A DNA stretch of 64,000 nt from Bacteroidaceae bacterium (GTDB taxonomy: Bacteria; Bacteroidota; Bacteroidia; Bacteroidales; Bacteroidaceae): NCBI GenBank assembly GCA_017938245.1, contig JAGBBX010000011.1, forward strand, positions 1 to 64,000, written 5' to 3'. Below, in pieces: positions 28,766-36,898 of the stretch (within the stretch, counting starts at the first letter, position 1; each line of letters opens with the position of its first letter). The translations under genes and the position numbers were made by a program. A model generated the notes under the pieces. It was not told the DNA's origin and did not search any database. It saw only the letters and a list, made by a program, of their open reading frames with translations.

Positions 28766-30412
28766 ATGAAAACTACACTTAGAGATTCGGCATCGGCACG
28801 TTGGTTAGTACTGATGCTTTTGGCATTAGCTATGTTCTGTTCATATATATTTATGGACATTCTATCACCCATCAAAGATTTAATGCAATCGACACGCGGA
28901 TGGGACTCAACAGCTTTTGGAACAATGCAGGGTTCCGAGACTTTCCTTAACGTATTTGTATTCTTCCTCATCTTCGCAGGTATCATCCTCGACAAGATGG
29001 GTGTACGCTTCACCGCCCTGCTCTCGGGTGCAGTGATGCTTGTTGGTGCCACCATCAACTGGTATGCTGTTACCGATATGTTCATCGGCAGCTCACTCGA
29101 GACCTGGTTCAACAACAATCTAAATTACATCCCCGGATTCGACGAGTTGGGAATATCTCCTTTCTATGCAGGAATGCCCGCATCGGCAAAATTATCGGCT
29201 GTCGGCTTTATGATTTTCGGTTGCGGTGTCGAGATGGCAGGTATCACTGTAAGCCGTGGTATTGTAAAATGGTTCAAAGGCCGTGAGATGGCATTGGCAA
29301 TGGGTTCCGAGATGGCACTTGCACGCTTGGGCGTTGCCACCTGTATGATTTTCTCACCCGTTATTGCCAATATGGGCGGTAATGTAGATGTATCACGTTC
29401 AGTTGCTTTCGGTGTACTTCTGTTGCTCATTGCACTCATAATGTTCATCGTATATTTCTTTATGGATAAGAAGCTCGACTCACAGACAGGAGAGGCCGAG
29501 GAGAAAGACGAACCATTCCAATTGAAAGACCTCGGACAGATTCTTACAAGCAGCGGTTTCTGGCTTGTTGCTCTGCTATGCGTGCTCTACTACTCGGCTA
29601 TCTTCCCCTTCCAGAAGTATGCAGTGAATATGTTGCAGTGTAACCTCACATTCAACGAGGTTCCTGCCGACTCTTTCTGGGCAAGCGACGCTGTTGCCAC
29701 ATTCCAATATATTATTATGTTGGTTGTTGCAGGTGCATCTTTTGCAAGCAACTTTATGAAGAAGAAAAGCGCTGAATATGCCTGGACACTCGTTGCTGTT
29801 ATATTCCTTGCAGCCTATTGCTATATGGGTTACGAGCGTCAGAGTGCATCGGCTGTGTTTGCGGTATTTCCTTTGTTGGCTGTGGCCATCACTCCTAAAT
29901 TAGGAAAATATGTCGATTACAAGGGCAAGGCAGCCACAATGTTGGTAATGGGTTCTATACTCCTTATCCTGTGCCACCTTACCTTTGCTTTTATTCTTCC
30001 GTTGTTTAAAGGTAGTGCTGTCGGTGGTTTCGTTGTTGCCTACATCACAATTCTTGTACTTGGTGCATCGTTCTCATTGGTTCCCGCATCGTTGTGGCCC
30101 AGTGTACCCAAATTAGTTGATTCAAGGATTATCGGTAGCGCATACGCACTTATTTTCTGGATACAGAACATTGGTTTGTGGTTATTCCCAATGCTCATCG
30201 GTAAGGTATTGGATGGTTCGAACCCCGAGATTGTCGAGGGTCTTGCCAACGGTACAATAACACCCGAGCAGGCAGCTGTCTCTTATGACTATACCGCACC
30301 CCTTGTAATGCTTGCGAGCCTTGGAGTGGCAGCACTGGTAATTGGCTTCATCCTTAAAGTTGTAGACAAAAAGAAGAATTTGGGACTTGATGAGCCCAAT
30401 GTAAAAGCATAA
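28766..30412 (+). CDS. Major facilitator superfamily transporter
   Basis: Inner-membrane permease of 548 residues with 12 or more helices. FAGIILDKMGVRFTALLSG is the MFS motif A between helices 2 and 3, and a long loop (about 85-130) separates helices 3 and 4. The substrate is not determinable from sequence. Its position directly after a dipeptidyl-peptidase-like gene and before a terminator suggests peptide or amino-acid uptake, by inference only. Confidence 0.85.
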   Translation: MKTTLRDSASARWLVLMLLALAMFCSYIFMDILSPIKDLMQSTRGWDSTAFGTMQGSETFLNVFVFFLIFAGIILDKMGVRFTALLSGAVMLVGATINWYAVTDMFIGSSLETWFNNNLNYIPGFDELGISPFYAGMPASAKLSAVGFMIFGCGVEMAGITVSRGIVKWFKGREMALAMGSEMALARLGVATCMIFSPVIANMGGNVDVSRSVAFGVLLLLIALIMFIVYFFMDKKLDSQTGEAEEKDEPFQLKDLGQILTSSGFWLVALLCVLYYSAIFPFQKYAVNMLQCNLTFNEVPADSFWASDAVATFQYIIMLVVAGASFASNFMKKKSAEYAWTLVAVIFLAAYCYMGYERQSASAVFAVFPLLAVAITPKLGKYVDYKGKAATMLVMGSILLILCHLTFAFILPLFKGSAVGGFVVAYITILVLGASFSLVPASLWPSVPKLVDSRIIGSAYALIFWIQNIGLWLFPMLIGKVLDGSNPEIVEGLANGTITPEQAAVSYDYTAPLVMLASLGVAALVIGFILKVVDKKKNLGLDEPNVKA

Positions 30413-30439
30413 AAAAGATTTTACACATAAAAAGGGAAC

Positions 30440-30479
30440 AGAGAGCAAGGGTCATAAATACCTTGCTCTCTATTTTTTA
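30440..30479 (+). terminator. Terminator of the peptidase-MFS operon
   Basis: Arms AGAGAGCAAGG (30440-30450) and CCTTGCTCTCT (30461-30471) around a ten-base loop, then ATTTTTTA. Confidence 0.85.
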
Positions 30480-30604
30480 CCATACATTATACCACCCAAA
30501 GTGTGCAATTTTTGCACACTTTTTACGAAAAACAGACGATTTTCGAAAATTCTCTTGCAACCACAAAGTGCTGAAACTACCTTTACAGTAAAAAAAGGGC
30601 AATT

Positions 30605-33004
30605 ATGACAATTATAAAAAAAGCATTTTCGGCACTATCGCGCTACAAACTTTTCACCGCACTTAATGTGCTTGGACTAACCATTGTACTCACCGTTGTA
30701 TATATTCTTTTAATTCCTGTATATAATTCCCTCACCTGGAACAGAGGTATAAAAGACTGCGACCGCATTTATGTACTGACACACAACTTTAGACCATCGG
30801 AGCCCGAGTCGGAGTATTTTCCACAGGGGATGGTGCGTCTGCTGTGTGACGACAATCCCTACGTCGAGTGTTACAGTCACAAATCAGACTGCGAGTATCT
30901 AATTGTAGATAACAGAGCAATCGGTTGTCTGCGACTGCGACGCGAACATATAAACCTATACAACCCCAAGATTACCGCCGGTAGTTGGGAGAGATTATTT
31001 GATTATGACGGTTGTGCCGTATCGTGCTCATACGCGAAAAAGCAGATGCTGAACATAGGCGATACCATAAAGCTATGGGACCATACATCCGGCTATAAGA
31101 AAGTGTCGGCAATATTCAAGGATTTCCCTAAAAACAGCCAATGGGGACTTGTCGAGATAATAAGAGACGGTAGCCACGATTATGACATTTACGGACAACA
31201 GTGGAACGTGATGTATAGTCCCCTACTCGTTAAGTTACATAAAGAGACCCAAGAAAAGGAGTTTCTCAACCATTTTATAATGCGCGTAAAAGAGCTGAAG
31301 ATTAACGAGTATTTCATCAAAGACCTCACAAGCGAGAATGTAGAGCAATATATTCATCTTACACCATTAGACGAGATATTCTTTACACCACAAATTGGCA
31401 AGAACAGCCATTTTTTCAGAGGTCGATTGGAAGACACCCTGCTTATGATGACATTGGCTATAATTTTGTTTGCGATTGCCTTTATAAACTATTTTAACCT
31501 ATTCACCGCAATCATCCCGTGGCGCATACGCAGCATAAACACCCAAAAGATTATGGGCGCATATACAATGCAACTGCGTGGCGAATTGTTGATAGAGAGC
31601 CTTATATTAGTTATTGCATCACTGTTTTTCTCATATATAGCCATAAACTATCTAAACGACACCAATACTTTCCGTTCGTGGAGTTTAACAGGTCTGCTAC
31701 CCTCGAATAATATCGACGTTACAATTATCATCGTATGCGCATCTGTGGTAACAGCTCTGTTTGCGGCCCTCTACCCCACGTGGTACATAACATCGTTCAC
31801 ACCCTCCTTTGTGCTTAAAGGAAGGTTTGCAGCAACAGCTTCGGGAAAACAGTTGCGTTACGCACTTGTATGTCTGCAATTCGTAGCATCGTTCTTTTTT
31901 GTAACAGCAGGTTTTCTTACCTATCAGCAATTCAACAGCCGCAGCAATAGCGATTGGGGAATATGCTTCGATAATATATACCAATATGGTATGAACCACA
32001 ATATAGAGTACGAAATAACGCCACAGATGTTACCTACTGTATATAACCGATTCAAAGGTTGCGAACAGGTCGAGGAGGTAACATTTATGCACACGAGTTT
32101 CACTAATTACAACGGACTCATTAAAACCACATTCCACAATCATCCCGACAAGGAGAAACGAGAGAATAAGTTCAACTTTGTGCACGTATATCACAATTTC
32201 ATAGAAACGATGGGCATTGATATTATATCGGGTCGAGGATTCAACAGTGACGACATACAGAAAGCTCCTGTGGCGATTATAAACGAGACTATGCAAAAAG
32301 AGTTTAATATCGGAATAGGAGATATGCTGCGCATATACGAAAGAGGCATCGACGACCGCGCTGTGATTGTCGGTATCTGCCGCGACTTTTACCACCACGA
32401 CCTGCACCGGAGCATCGAACCATTAGCACTTATACACTCACCCAAAGTCCCTCTTAATGAATCTCTAATTAAAACAGCCGAAGAGTGCAATCTCACATAC
32501 CTAAACAGTAGTATTACGAGCGAATTAAAAAATATTGAGCCGAATACCAACCTTGCTATCCCCGTTTTTCAGTTAAAAACAAAGATAGAGGATATTTGGC
32601 TCAATGCCGAACAGTCTATAATTAAGATACTGATTCCCATTAGTATAACAGCTGTAATAGTTGCATTGCTCGGAGTATTTGGGCTTGTTGCACTCGAAAC
32701 GCGCTACCGCCGCAAGGAGATTGCCATACGCCGGGTAAACGGAGCTCTTGTTAAAGATATACTAACGTTGTTCAACAAACAGTTTCTATATATACTTATA
32801 GGATGTTTTGTCTTCACCATTCCAATGCTTATTTTCGCCTTTGAGCAGTGGCAGCAGGATTTTGCACAAAAAATACCGCTGCACGTGTGGCCGTTTGCTG
32901 TTTCATTTTTCCTTGTGGCATTGCTCACCGCTGCCATTATAACCATAGGCGCTTGGCGAGTTGTTACACAGAACCCCATCGAAGTAATTGGTAATGGAGA
33001 ATAA
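30605..33004 (+). CDS. FtsX-like/MacB-type ABC permease
   Basis: Membrane protein of 799 residues with the duplicated FtsX/MacB permease plan: helix at about 17-40, periplasmic core domain (about 45-275), helices at about 280-305, 330-355, 375-395 and 420-440, second periplasmic domain (about 450-670), and three final helices. The cytoplasmic loop RYRRKEIAIRRVNGALVKDI is the typical FtsX coupling sequence. No ATP-binding subunit is encoded nearby. Members export or transmit mechanical signals rather than translocating through a channel. Monocistronic by the flanking terminators. Confidence 0.85.
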   Translation: MTIIKKAFSALSRYKLFTALNVLGLTIVLTVVYILLIPVYNSLTWNRGIKDCDRIYVLTHNFRPSEPESEYFPQGMVRLLCDDNPYVECYSHKSDCEYLIVDNRAIGCLRLRREHINLYNPKITAGSWERLFDYDGCAVSCSYAKKQMLNIGDTIKLWDHTSGYKKVSAIFKDFPKNSQWGLVEIIRDGSHDYDIYGQQWNVMYSPLLVKLHKETQEKEFLNHFIMRVKELKINEYFIKDLTSENVEQYIHLTPLDEIFFTPQIGKNSHFFRGRLEDTLLMMTLAIILFAIAFINYFNLFTAIIPWRIRSINTQKIMGAYTMQLRGELLIESLILVIASLFFSYIAINYLNDTNTFRSWSLTGLLPSNNIDVTIIIVCASVVTALFAALYPTWYITSFTPSFVLKGRFAATASGKQLRYALVCLQFVASFFFVTAGFLTYQQFNSRSNSDWGICFDNIYQYGMNHNIEYEITPQMLPTVYNRFKGCEQVEEVTFMHTSFTNYNGLIKTTFHNHPDKEKRENKFNFVHVYHNFIETMGIDIISGRGFNSDDIQKAPVAIINETMQKEFNIGIGDMLRIYERGIDDRAVIVGICRDFYHHDLHRSIEPLALIHSPKVPLNESLIKTAEECNLTYLNSSITSELKNIEPNTNLAIPVFQLKTKIEDIWLNAEQSIIKILIPISITAVIVALLGVFGLVALETRYRRKEIAIRRVNGALVKDILTLFNKQFLYILIGCFVFTIPMLIFAFEQWQQDFAQKIPLHVWPFAVSFFLVALLTAAIITIGAWRVVTQNPIEVIGNGE

Positions 33005-33063
33005 GAGGTTCTCAAATATTTCGATATAAAATTTAAGCAACTACCAAAATTGTAAATAATCCA

Positions 33064-33100
33064 AGCAAACACATTTTTTACTTGTTTGCTGAAAGTTTTT
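33064..33100 (+). terminator. Weak terminator after the FtsX-like gene
   Basis: Arms AGCAAAC (33064-33070) and GTTTGCT (33084-33090), followed by a T-rich stretch GTTTTTCTC. Confidence 0.5.
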
Positions 33101-33141
33101 CTCTTTTCCTGTGTCTAAGAGAGTAGAAAACGAATAAACCG

Positions 33142-33624
33142 ATGGAGAATATTGAAGAAAAATTTACAGCAATGGTAAAAGAACACAGCAAGACAATATA
33201 CACTGTCTGCTACTTCTTTTCAAACGACAAGGAGGAGGTCAACGACCTGTTCCAAGAGATTCTGATAAATCTGTGGCGAGGGTTTCCCAATTTCCGCGGA
33301 GAGAGCAACCCTAAGACCTGGATATGGCGTGTGAGCCTCAACACCTGCAGCAATGTTGAGAGGAAAAAGAGAAGCAGTGTACCAACTGTCCCTCTTTTGG
33401 TCGACATCGACCTTTATAACGATGACGACGAACAGAGCCAACAAATTCAGATGCTGTACGAGAGAATAAACCGACTCGATGTCTTTGATAGAGCAATCAT
33501 TCTTCTTTGGCTGGAGAATATGAGCTATCGCGACATAGCCAACGTAGTGGGTATAAGCCTCTCCAATGTCACCACCCGTTTATTCCGTATCAAGGAACAA
33601 CTTAAAAAGATGTCAAACAAGTAA
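33142..33624 (+). CDS. ECF-type RNA polymerase sigma factor
   Basis: Sigma-70 family protein of 160 residues. Region 2 includes DLFQEILINLWRGFPNFRG and the -10-recognition segment KTWIWRVSLNTC. Region 4 is a helix-turn-helix at about 110-155 (SYRDIANVVGISLSNVTTRL). No region 1 or 3, as in ECF factors. The gene that follows after 13 bp encodes a membrane protein with a long cytoplasmic N-terminus, placed where an anti-sigma factor would be expected. Confidence 0.9.
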   Translation: MENIEEKFTAMVKEHSKTIYTVCYFFSNDKEEVNDLFQEILINLWRGFPNFRGESNPKTWIWRVSLNTCSNVERKKRSSVPTVPLLVDIDLYNDDDEQSQQIQMLYERINRLDVFDRAIILLWLENMSYRDIANVVGISLSNVTTRLFRIKEQLKKMSNK

Positions 33625-33637
33625 AAAACTAAAGAGT

Positions 33638-34354
33638 ATGATACAGCAAACCATAGACAGCAACGAGATGGACTACCCTAAAGAGCATTTCGAACTGATA
33701 GACACAGAGCACAACAAGCGAGCCTTCCTTAAAAAGGAGATTACACAGAAAGAGAATATTGCACAGCAGACCACAGACAACAGCGAATTAGATAGTCTAA
33801 AAGAGCTATTCGGTCTACTGAACGCGAAACTCGAAAAGCAGAGTATTCTTAGCGAGGAGATAATAAACGACGCTATGCAAGAGAAACTCTCGCACATAGA
33901 AAAATGGTATCACAACCGATTCCTGATTTCTTTTGTGTCGGCACCCATAGTGAGCGCAGTATTCCTGTTTATGTATATCGGGCAGGGCGCAGAATATTGG
34001 ACTTTCGGACTATATATCCTTGCAGTAGCTGCGTTGGAGTATTTTCTTAACAGAAGAAGCTACAGGATACTTAATGTAAAGATACTCCCGTCGCTTAGTA
34101 TGACCCAGGCAACAGAGAACATTGCCCGACACAAACAGATGCGTTCACAAACAAACAGAATTATGGCAATACCCATTATTATTCTAATTGCCTGGACAAT
34201 ACTAATTGCAAGTGATTTTGTTTGGAGGCCTTTTGTTACAATACTGACAATTACATCGATGGCAGTGTCCATAATTTGGGGAATACAACAAGAGAGAGCC
34301 AACAGGAAACGTCTCGAAGAGATTCTCAGAATGATAAAGAACCTAAGAGGATAA
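33638..34354 (+). CDS. Membrane protein next to ECF sigma factor
   Basis: Protein of 238 residues, starting at the ATG 13 bp after the sigma factor stop; an earlier in-frame ATG lies inside the sigma gene and is unlikely. Residues 1-80 are charged and helical and contain an internal duplication: ELIDTEHNKRAFLKKEITQ and GLLNAKLEKQSILSEEIIN align after similar leads (QQTIDSNEMD; QQTTDNSELD). Helices at about 92-110, 120-140, 180-200 and 205-222 follow. Its location suggests control of the sigma factor, but no recognised anti-sigma domain was seen. Confidence 0.7.
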   Translation: MIQQTIDSNEMDYPKEHFELIDTEHNKRAFLKKEITQKENIAQQTTDNSELDSLKELFGLLNAKLEKQSILSEEIINDAMQEKLSHIEKWYHNRFLISFVSAPIVSAVFLFMYIGQGAEYWTFGLYILAVAALEYFLNRRSYRILNVKILPSLSMTQATENIARHKQMRSQTNRIMAIPIIILIAWTILIASDFVWRPFVTILTITSMAVSIIWGIQQERANRKRLEEILRMIKNLRG

Positions 34355-34407
34355 CTAACAATATCCCCATACGAAATTTTTGATTCGTATGGGGATATTG
34401 TTAGTTA
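34352..34407. terminator. Long hairpin between convergent genes (bidirectional terminator)
   Basis: Perfect 24-bp arms (34352-34375 and 34384-34407) around an eight-base loop. The arms cover the last bases of the plus-strand membrane-protein gene and the stop codon of the minus-strand 59-residue gene. Confidence 0.75.
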
Positions 34408-34580
34408 AGTAACAGTTCCTGTGCCCTACCCTCTATCGCATTATACACTCTGAAGTTACGGGCAAAATTCTTAATAAATTCTAATGAACTTTTCGACGGC
34501 GAAAGATTCTCCTCGCTATACAAAGCCTCATCTGTTACCTTCTCATTAAATTTTAAATTACGAGTAAAAATATCATCCAT
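34401..34580 (-). CDS. Unrecognised 59-residue protein
   Basis: An uninterrupted frame of 59 codons with an ATG at 34580 and TAA at 34403-34401. The peptide begins MDDIFTRNLKFNEKVTDEAL, continues with ENLSPSKSSLEFIKNFA, and ends EGRAQELLLN: acidic-to-basic, helical, soluble, with normal amino-acid balance and no signal peptide. It ends exactly in the long convergent terminator and lies downstream of a sigma factor gene on the same strand, with a terminator between them. I do not recognise a family. Confidence 0.65.
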   Translation of the reverse strand: MDDIFTRNLKFNEKVTDEALYSEENLSPSKSSLEFIKNFARNFRVYNAIEGRAQELLLN

Positions 34581-34628
34581 AGGCAGTCTGTTATTAGTAT
34601 CTTCTGTTATAATAACGCGCGCCTAACA

Positions 34629-34645
34629 GATATATTATATCTGCT
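34629..34645. repeat. Small palindrome CAGATATA-T-TATATCTG
   Basis: Symmetrical 17-base sequence about 50 bases upstream of the 59-residue gene, next to GCGCGC. It could be an operator; no other evidence. Confidence 0.25.
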
Positions 34646-34754
34646 GATGATATTTTTTCAAGAAAAAGTGAATACACGTTTGATGGGCCTTGTCAACCGT
34701 CAGTTGGCCTTGCAAAGTCAAAGTTTTAACAAATATTCATTTCCATACAAACAG

Positions 34755-34789
34755 AAAAAGAGCAACAGGGCGGTAAGGCTCTGTTGCTC
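34755..34789 (-). terminator. Terminator of the minus-strand ECF sigma gene
   Basis: Arms GAGCAACAG (34760-34768) and CTGTTGCTC (34781-34789) with TTTTTC following on the minus strand. Confidence 0.75.
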
Positions 34790-34853
34790 CTGTTATATCA
34801 GCAGCATATTTTTTAGTCTATCTTATGAGTATAGAGATATATTGAATGGAGTA

Positions 34854-35450
34854 TTAAAACTCCAAAGCAAGACTGATTCTCTTCTCGGCAGCAATTCGAC
34901 GCATATTAGATATTGCATATCGTACGCGCCCTAAAGCAGTATTAATGCTGATACCCTCGCTTTCGGCTATCTCTTTAAAGGATTTGTTCTCGAAGAAGCG
35001 CATACGCACCACCTCACGCTGTGCCTCGGGAAGTTCTTCTACCAAACGCGCAACATCCTTCAACACCTGCTTGTTTACCATCTGAGACTCTATTGTCCCC
35101 TCCGAAAATTTTGCGCTATTCAGCAGGTCAATCTCACTCTCATCGTTCGAGATTAAATTCTCGTTACGCTCTTGGCGGAAGAGGTCGATTACCAGATTAT
35201 GTGCAATGCGTGTTATCCAAGCTGCAAACTTACCATCGGACTGATAGCGTCCCTGTTGCAGGTTCACGATAGCCTTAACGAAAGTCTCCTGAAAAAGATC
35301 CTCGGTTACTTCGCGCGAACGCACAAGAAAGAAAATATATCGGTATAATTTATCCTGATAGCGCTCCAACAAAGTATCGAACGCTACATTATTGCCCTCT
35401 AAGTAGAGTTTGACCAACACGTCGTCGGTCATATTCTTCAAATTCTCCAT
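34854..35450 (-). CDS. ECF-type RNA polymerase sigma factor
   Basis: Sigma-70 family protein of 198 residues, unrelated in detail to the one at 33142. Region 2: FDTLLERYQDKLYRYIFFLV and DLFQETFVKAIVNL, with KFAAWITRIAHNLVIDLFRQ for -10 recognition. Region 4: LPEAQREVVRMRFFENKSFKEIAE followed by GISINTALGRVRYA. No anti-sigma gene is adjacent. It ends in its own terminator and appears monocistronic. The 338-bp spacer upstream (35451-35788) has no recognisable TAnnTTTG element at the expected distance, so its own promoter may use another sigma factor. Confidence 0.9.
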   Translation of the reverse strand: MENLKNMTDDVLVKLYLEGNNVAFDTLLERYQDKLYRYIFFLVRSREVTEDLFQETFVKAIVNLQQGRYQSDGKFAAWITRIAHNLVIDLFRQERNENLISNDESEIDLLNSAKFSEGTIESQMVNKQVLKDVARLVEELPEAQREVVRMRFFENKSFKEIAESEGISINTALGRVRYAISNMRRIAAEKRISLALEF

Positions 35451-35720
35451 TATTTACATTATATTATTAAGGAGTAGAAGTTTCTCTATAGGCAATAATT
35501 TTAAATTGTTAAGATTCTTATTATTTCATTCAATGTTTAAAGCAGTTTTTATAAACACCATTGTATTCGGGTTATTGACCACACACTATTACCAACTTCA
35601 GTCTGCCCTCTATCCCAAGCACAACAAGCAGTTGCCACCGCCTTAGAACCATTATATTATGTTGACATTTGTTTATCAACGCTGCAAAGAAATAAAATTT
35701 ATTCTTTTGTTCCAAATAAT

Positions 35721-35759
35721 TTTAAATAAAAATGCCGACATTAACAATAATATCGGCAT
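35721..35759 (-). terminator. Terminator of fmt
   Basis: Arms ATGCCGA (35732-35738) and TCGGCAT (35753-35759), followed on the minus strand by TTTTTATTTAAA. The rest of 35451-35788 holds nothing I can identify. Confidence 0.65.
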
Positions 35760-35788
35760 CAATACGTTATAAAGTTTTAATTTTATCA

Positions 35789-36778
35789 TTATTTCACAAC
35801 TTTTGCTCCTTGCATATTAAAACCTCGAAGCAGGTCGGCAACCGCCATACGTTTTTTACCGGGAATCTGGATAGAGAGCAGATGGATATATCCTCCGTCT
35901 ACTGCAACTTTTACAAATTTCTTACCATCGGTAAGCAGTGTACCCCACTCCTTATCGTGCGTAGCCTCCTCGATGCTCGCCTCATAAACCTTTACCGCAA
36001 CAGTGGCACCATCAGCTGTAAGAATCTCGGTCCACGCTGCAGGATAGGGCGACATTCCCCTTACAAAGTCGTATATATTCTGCGACTTAGCGACCCAATT
36101 TATTCGGCAGGTATCGCGGAAAATCTTGGGTGCCGGACGAAGTTCGTCAACGCACTTATATAGTTTATCTTGCGGAAGCGCCTTGACCTTGCCTGCCACA
36201 ATAGCCTCAACGGTGCGCAGCACTGTATCGCCACCCGTAAGCATAAGTTTGTCGTGCAGAGTACCTGCCGTATCATCTGTGGCAATGGGTACAATATCCT
36301 GGAAAATTATATCACCTGTGTCAATCTCGTGTTTAAGGAAGAATGTTGTAACACCCGTCTCCTTATCGCCGTTTATAATAGCCCAATTAATGGGAGCAGC
36401 ACCACGATACTGTGGCAACAGCGATGCGTGCAGATTAAACGTTCCCAGACGTGGCATATTCCACACGCTCTCGGGAAGCATACGGAAAGCAACAACAATC
36501 TGCAGGTCGGCACGCCACGCAGCGAGAGCAGCTTGAAACTCCTCGTCTTTGAGCGATACCGGTTGCAACAGAGGAATATCATTCTCTACCGCATACTCTT
36601 TCACCGGACTCATAAGCAGCTGAGTACCGCGCTTGTTTATCATCTTATCGGGCATTGTAACAACACCCACCACCTCGAATCCGCAATTCTCATCACTCTT
36701 CTGACGCTCTACGAGACGACGCAAAGGCTCTACTGCAAAATCGGGGGTACCTAAATATACTATTCTAAGTTTTTCCAT
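35789..36778 (-). CDS. fmt: Methionyl-tRNA formyltransferase
   Basis: Formylates initiator Met-tRNA with 10-formyl-tetrahydrofolate. The protein has 329 residues: N-terminal Rossmann domain (IVYLGTPDFAV), catalytic Asn115 and His117 in FNLHASLLPQYRGAAPINW, and the Asp-containing EIDTGDI segment near 151-157, then the C-terminal OB-like domain that contacts tRNA. Length and start are typical. No def gene is adjacent; the upstream neighbour is a ClC channel 120 bp away. Confidence 0.95.
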   Translation of the reverse strand: MEKLRIVYLGTPDFAVEPLRRLVERQKSDENCGFEVVGVVTMPDKMINKRGTQLLMSPVKEYAVENDIPLLQPVSLKDEEFQAALAAWRADLQIVVAFRMLPESVWNMPRLGTFNLHASLLPQYRGAAPINWAIINGDKETGVTTFFLKHEIDTGDIIFQDIVPIATDDTAGTLHDKLMLTGGDTVLRTVEAIVAGKVKALPQDKLYKCVDELRPAPKIFRDTCRINWVAKSQNIYDFVRGMSPYPAAWTEILTADGATVAVKVYEASIEEATHDKEWGTLLTDGKKFVKVAVDGGYIHLLSIQIPGKKRMAVADLLRGFNMQGAKVVK

Positions 36779-36839
36779 TTTATATACTCTATGTAATCAA
36801 AAAATTCTTTTAGCCAGTGGTGAATACAAATACCAATAG

Positions 36840-36875
36840 TCGGGATGTGCGGGCGATTAGAAATCGCCCCTACAA
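36840..36875. repeat. REP-like palindrome GGGCGATT-AGA-AATCGCCC
   Basis: Eight-base perfect arms (36851-36858 and 36862-36869) around a three-base loop, flanked by GCGG-like and CCTAC sequences. The form resembles small dispersed palindromes seen in many bacterial genomes. It lies between the ClC gene end and fmt start. One copy only in this window. Confidence 0.5.
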
Positions 36876-36898
36876 GCAATGAATATTCTTAGTACTCT

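Noticed and set aside
33566..33637. N-terminal extension of the sigma-partner membrane protein overlapping the sigma gene
   Set aside because: The overlap of 59 bases would be in a different frame within the conserved region 4; the ATG 13 bp after the sigma stop is more natural.
35560..35660. Possible tRNA-like or micro-gene (26 codons, minus strand) upstream of the sigma factor gene
   Set aside because: No cloverleaf with correct anticodon arm could be drawn, and the frame lacks promoter or conservation evidence.
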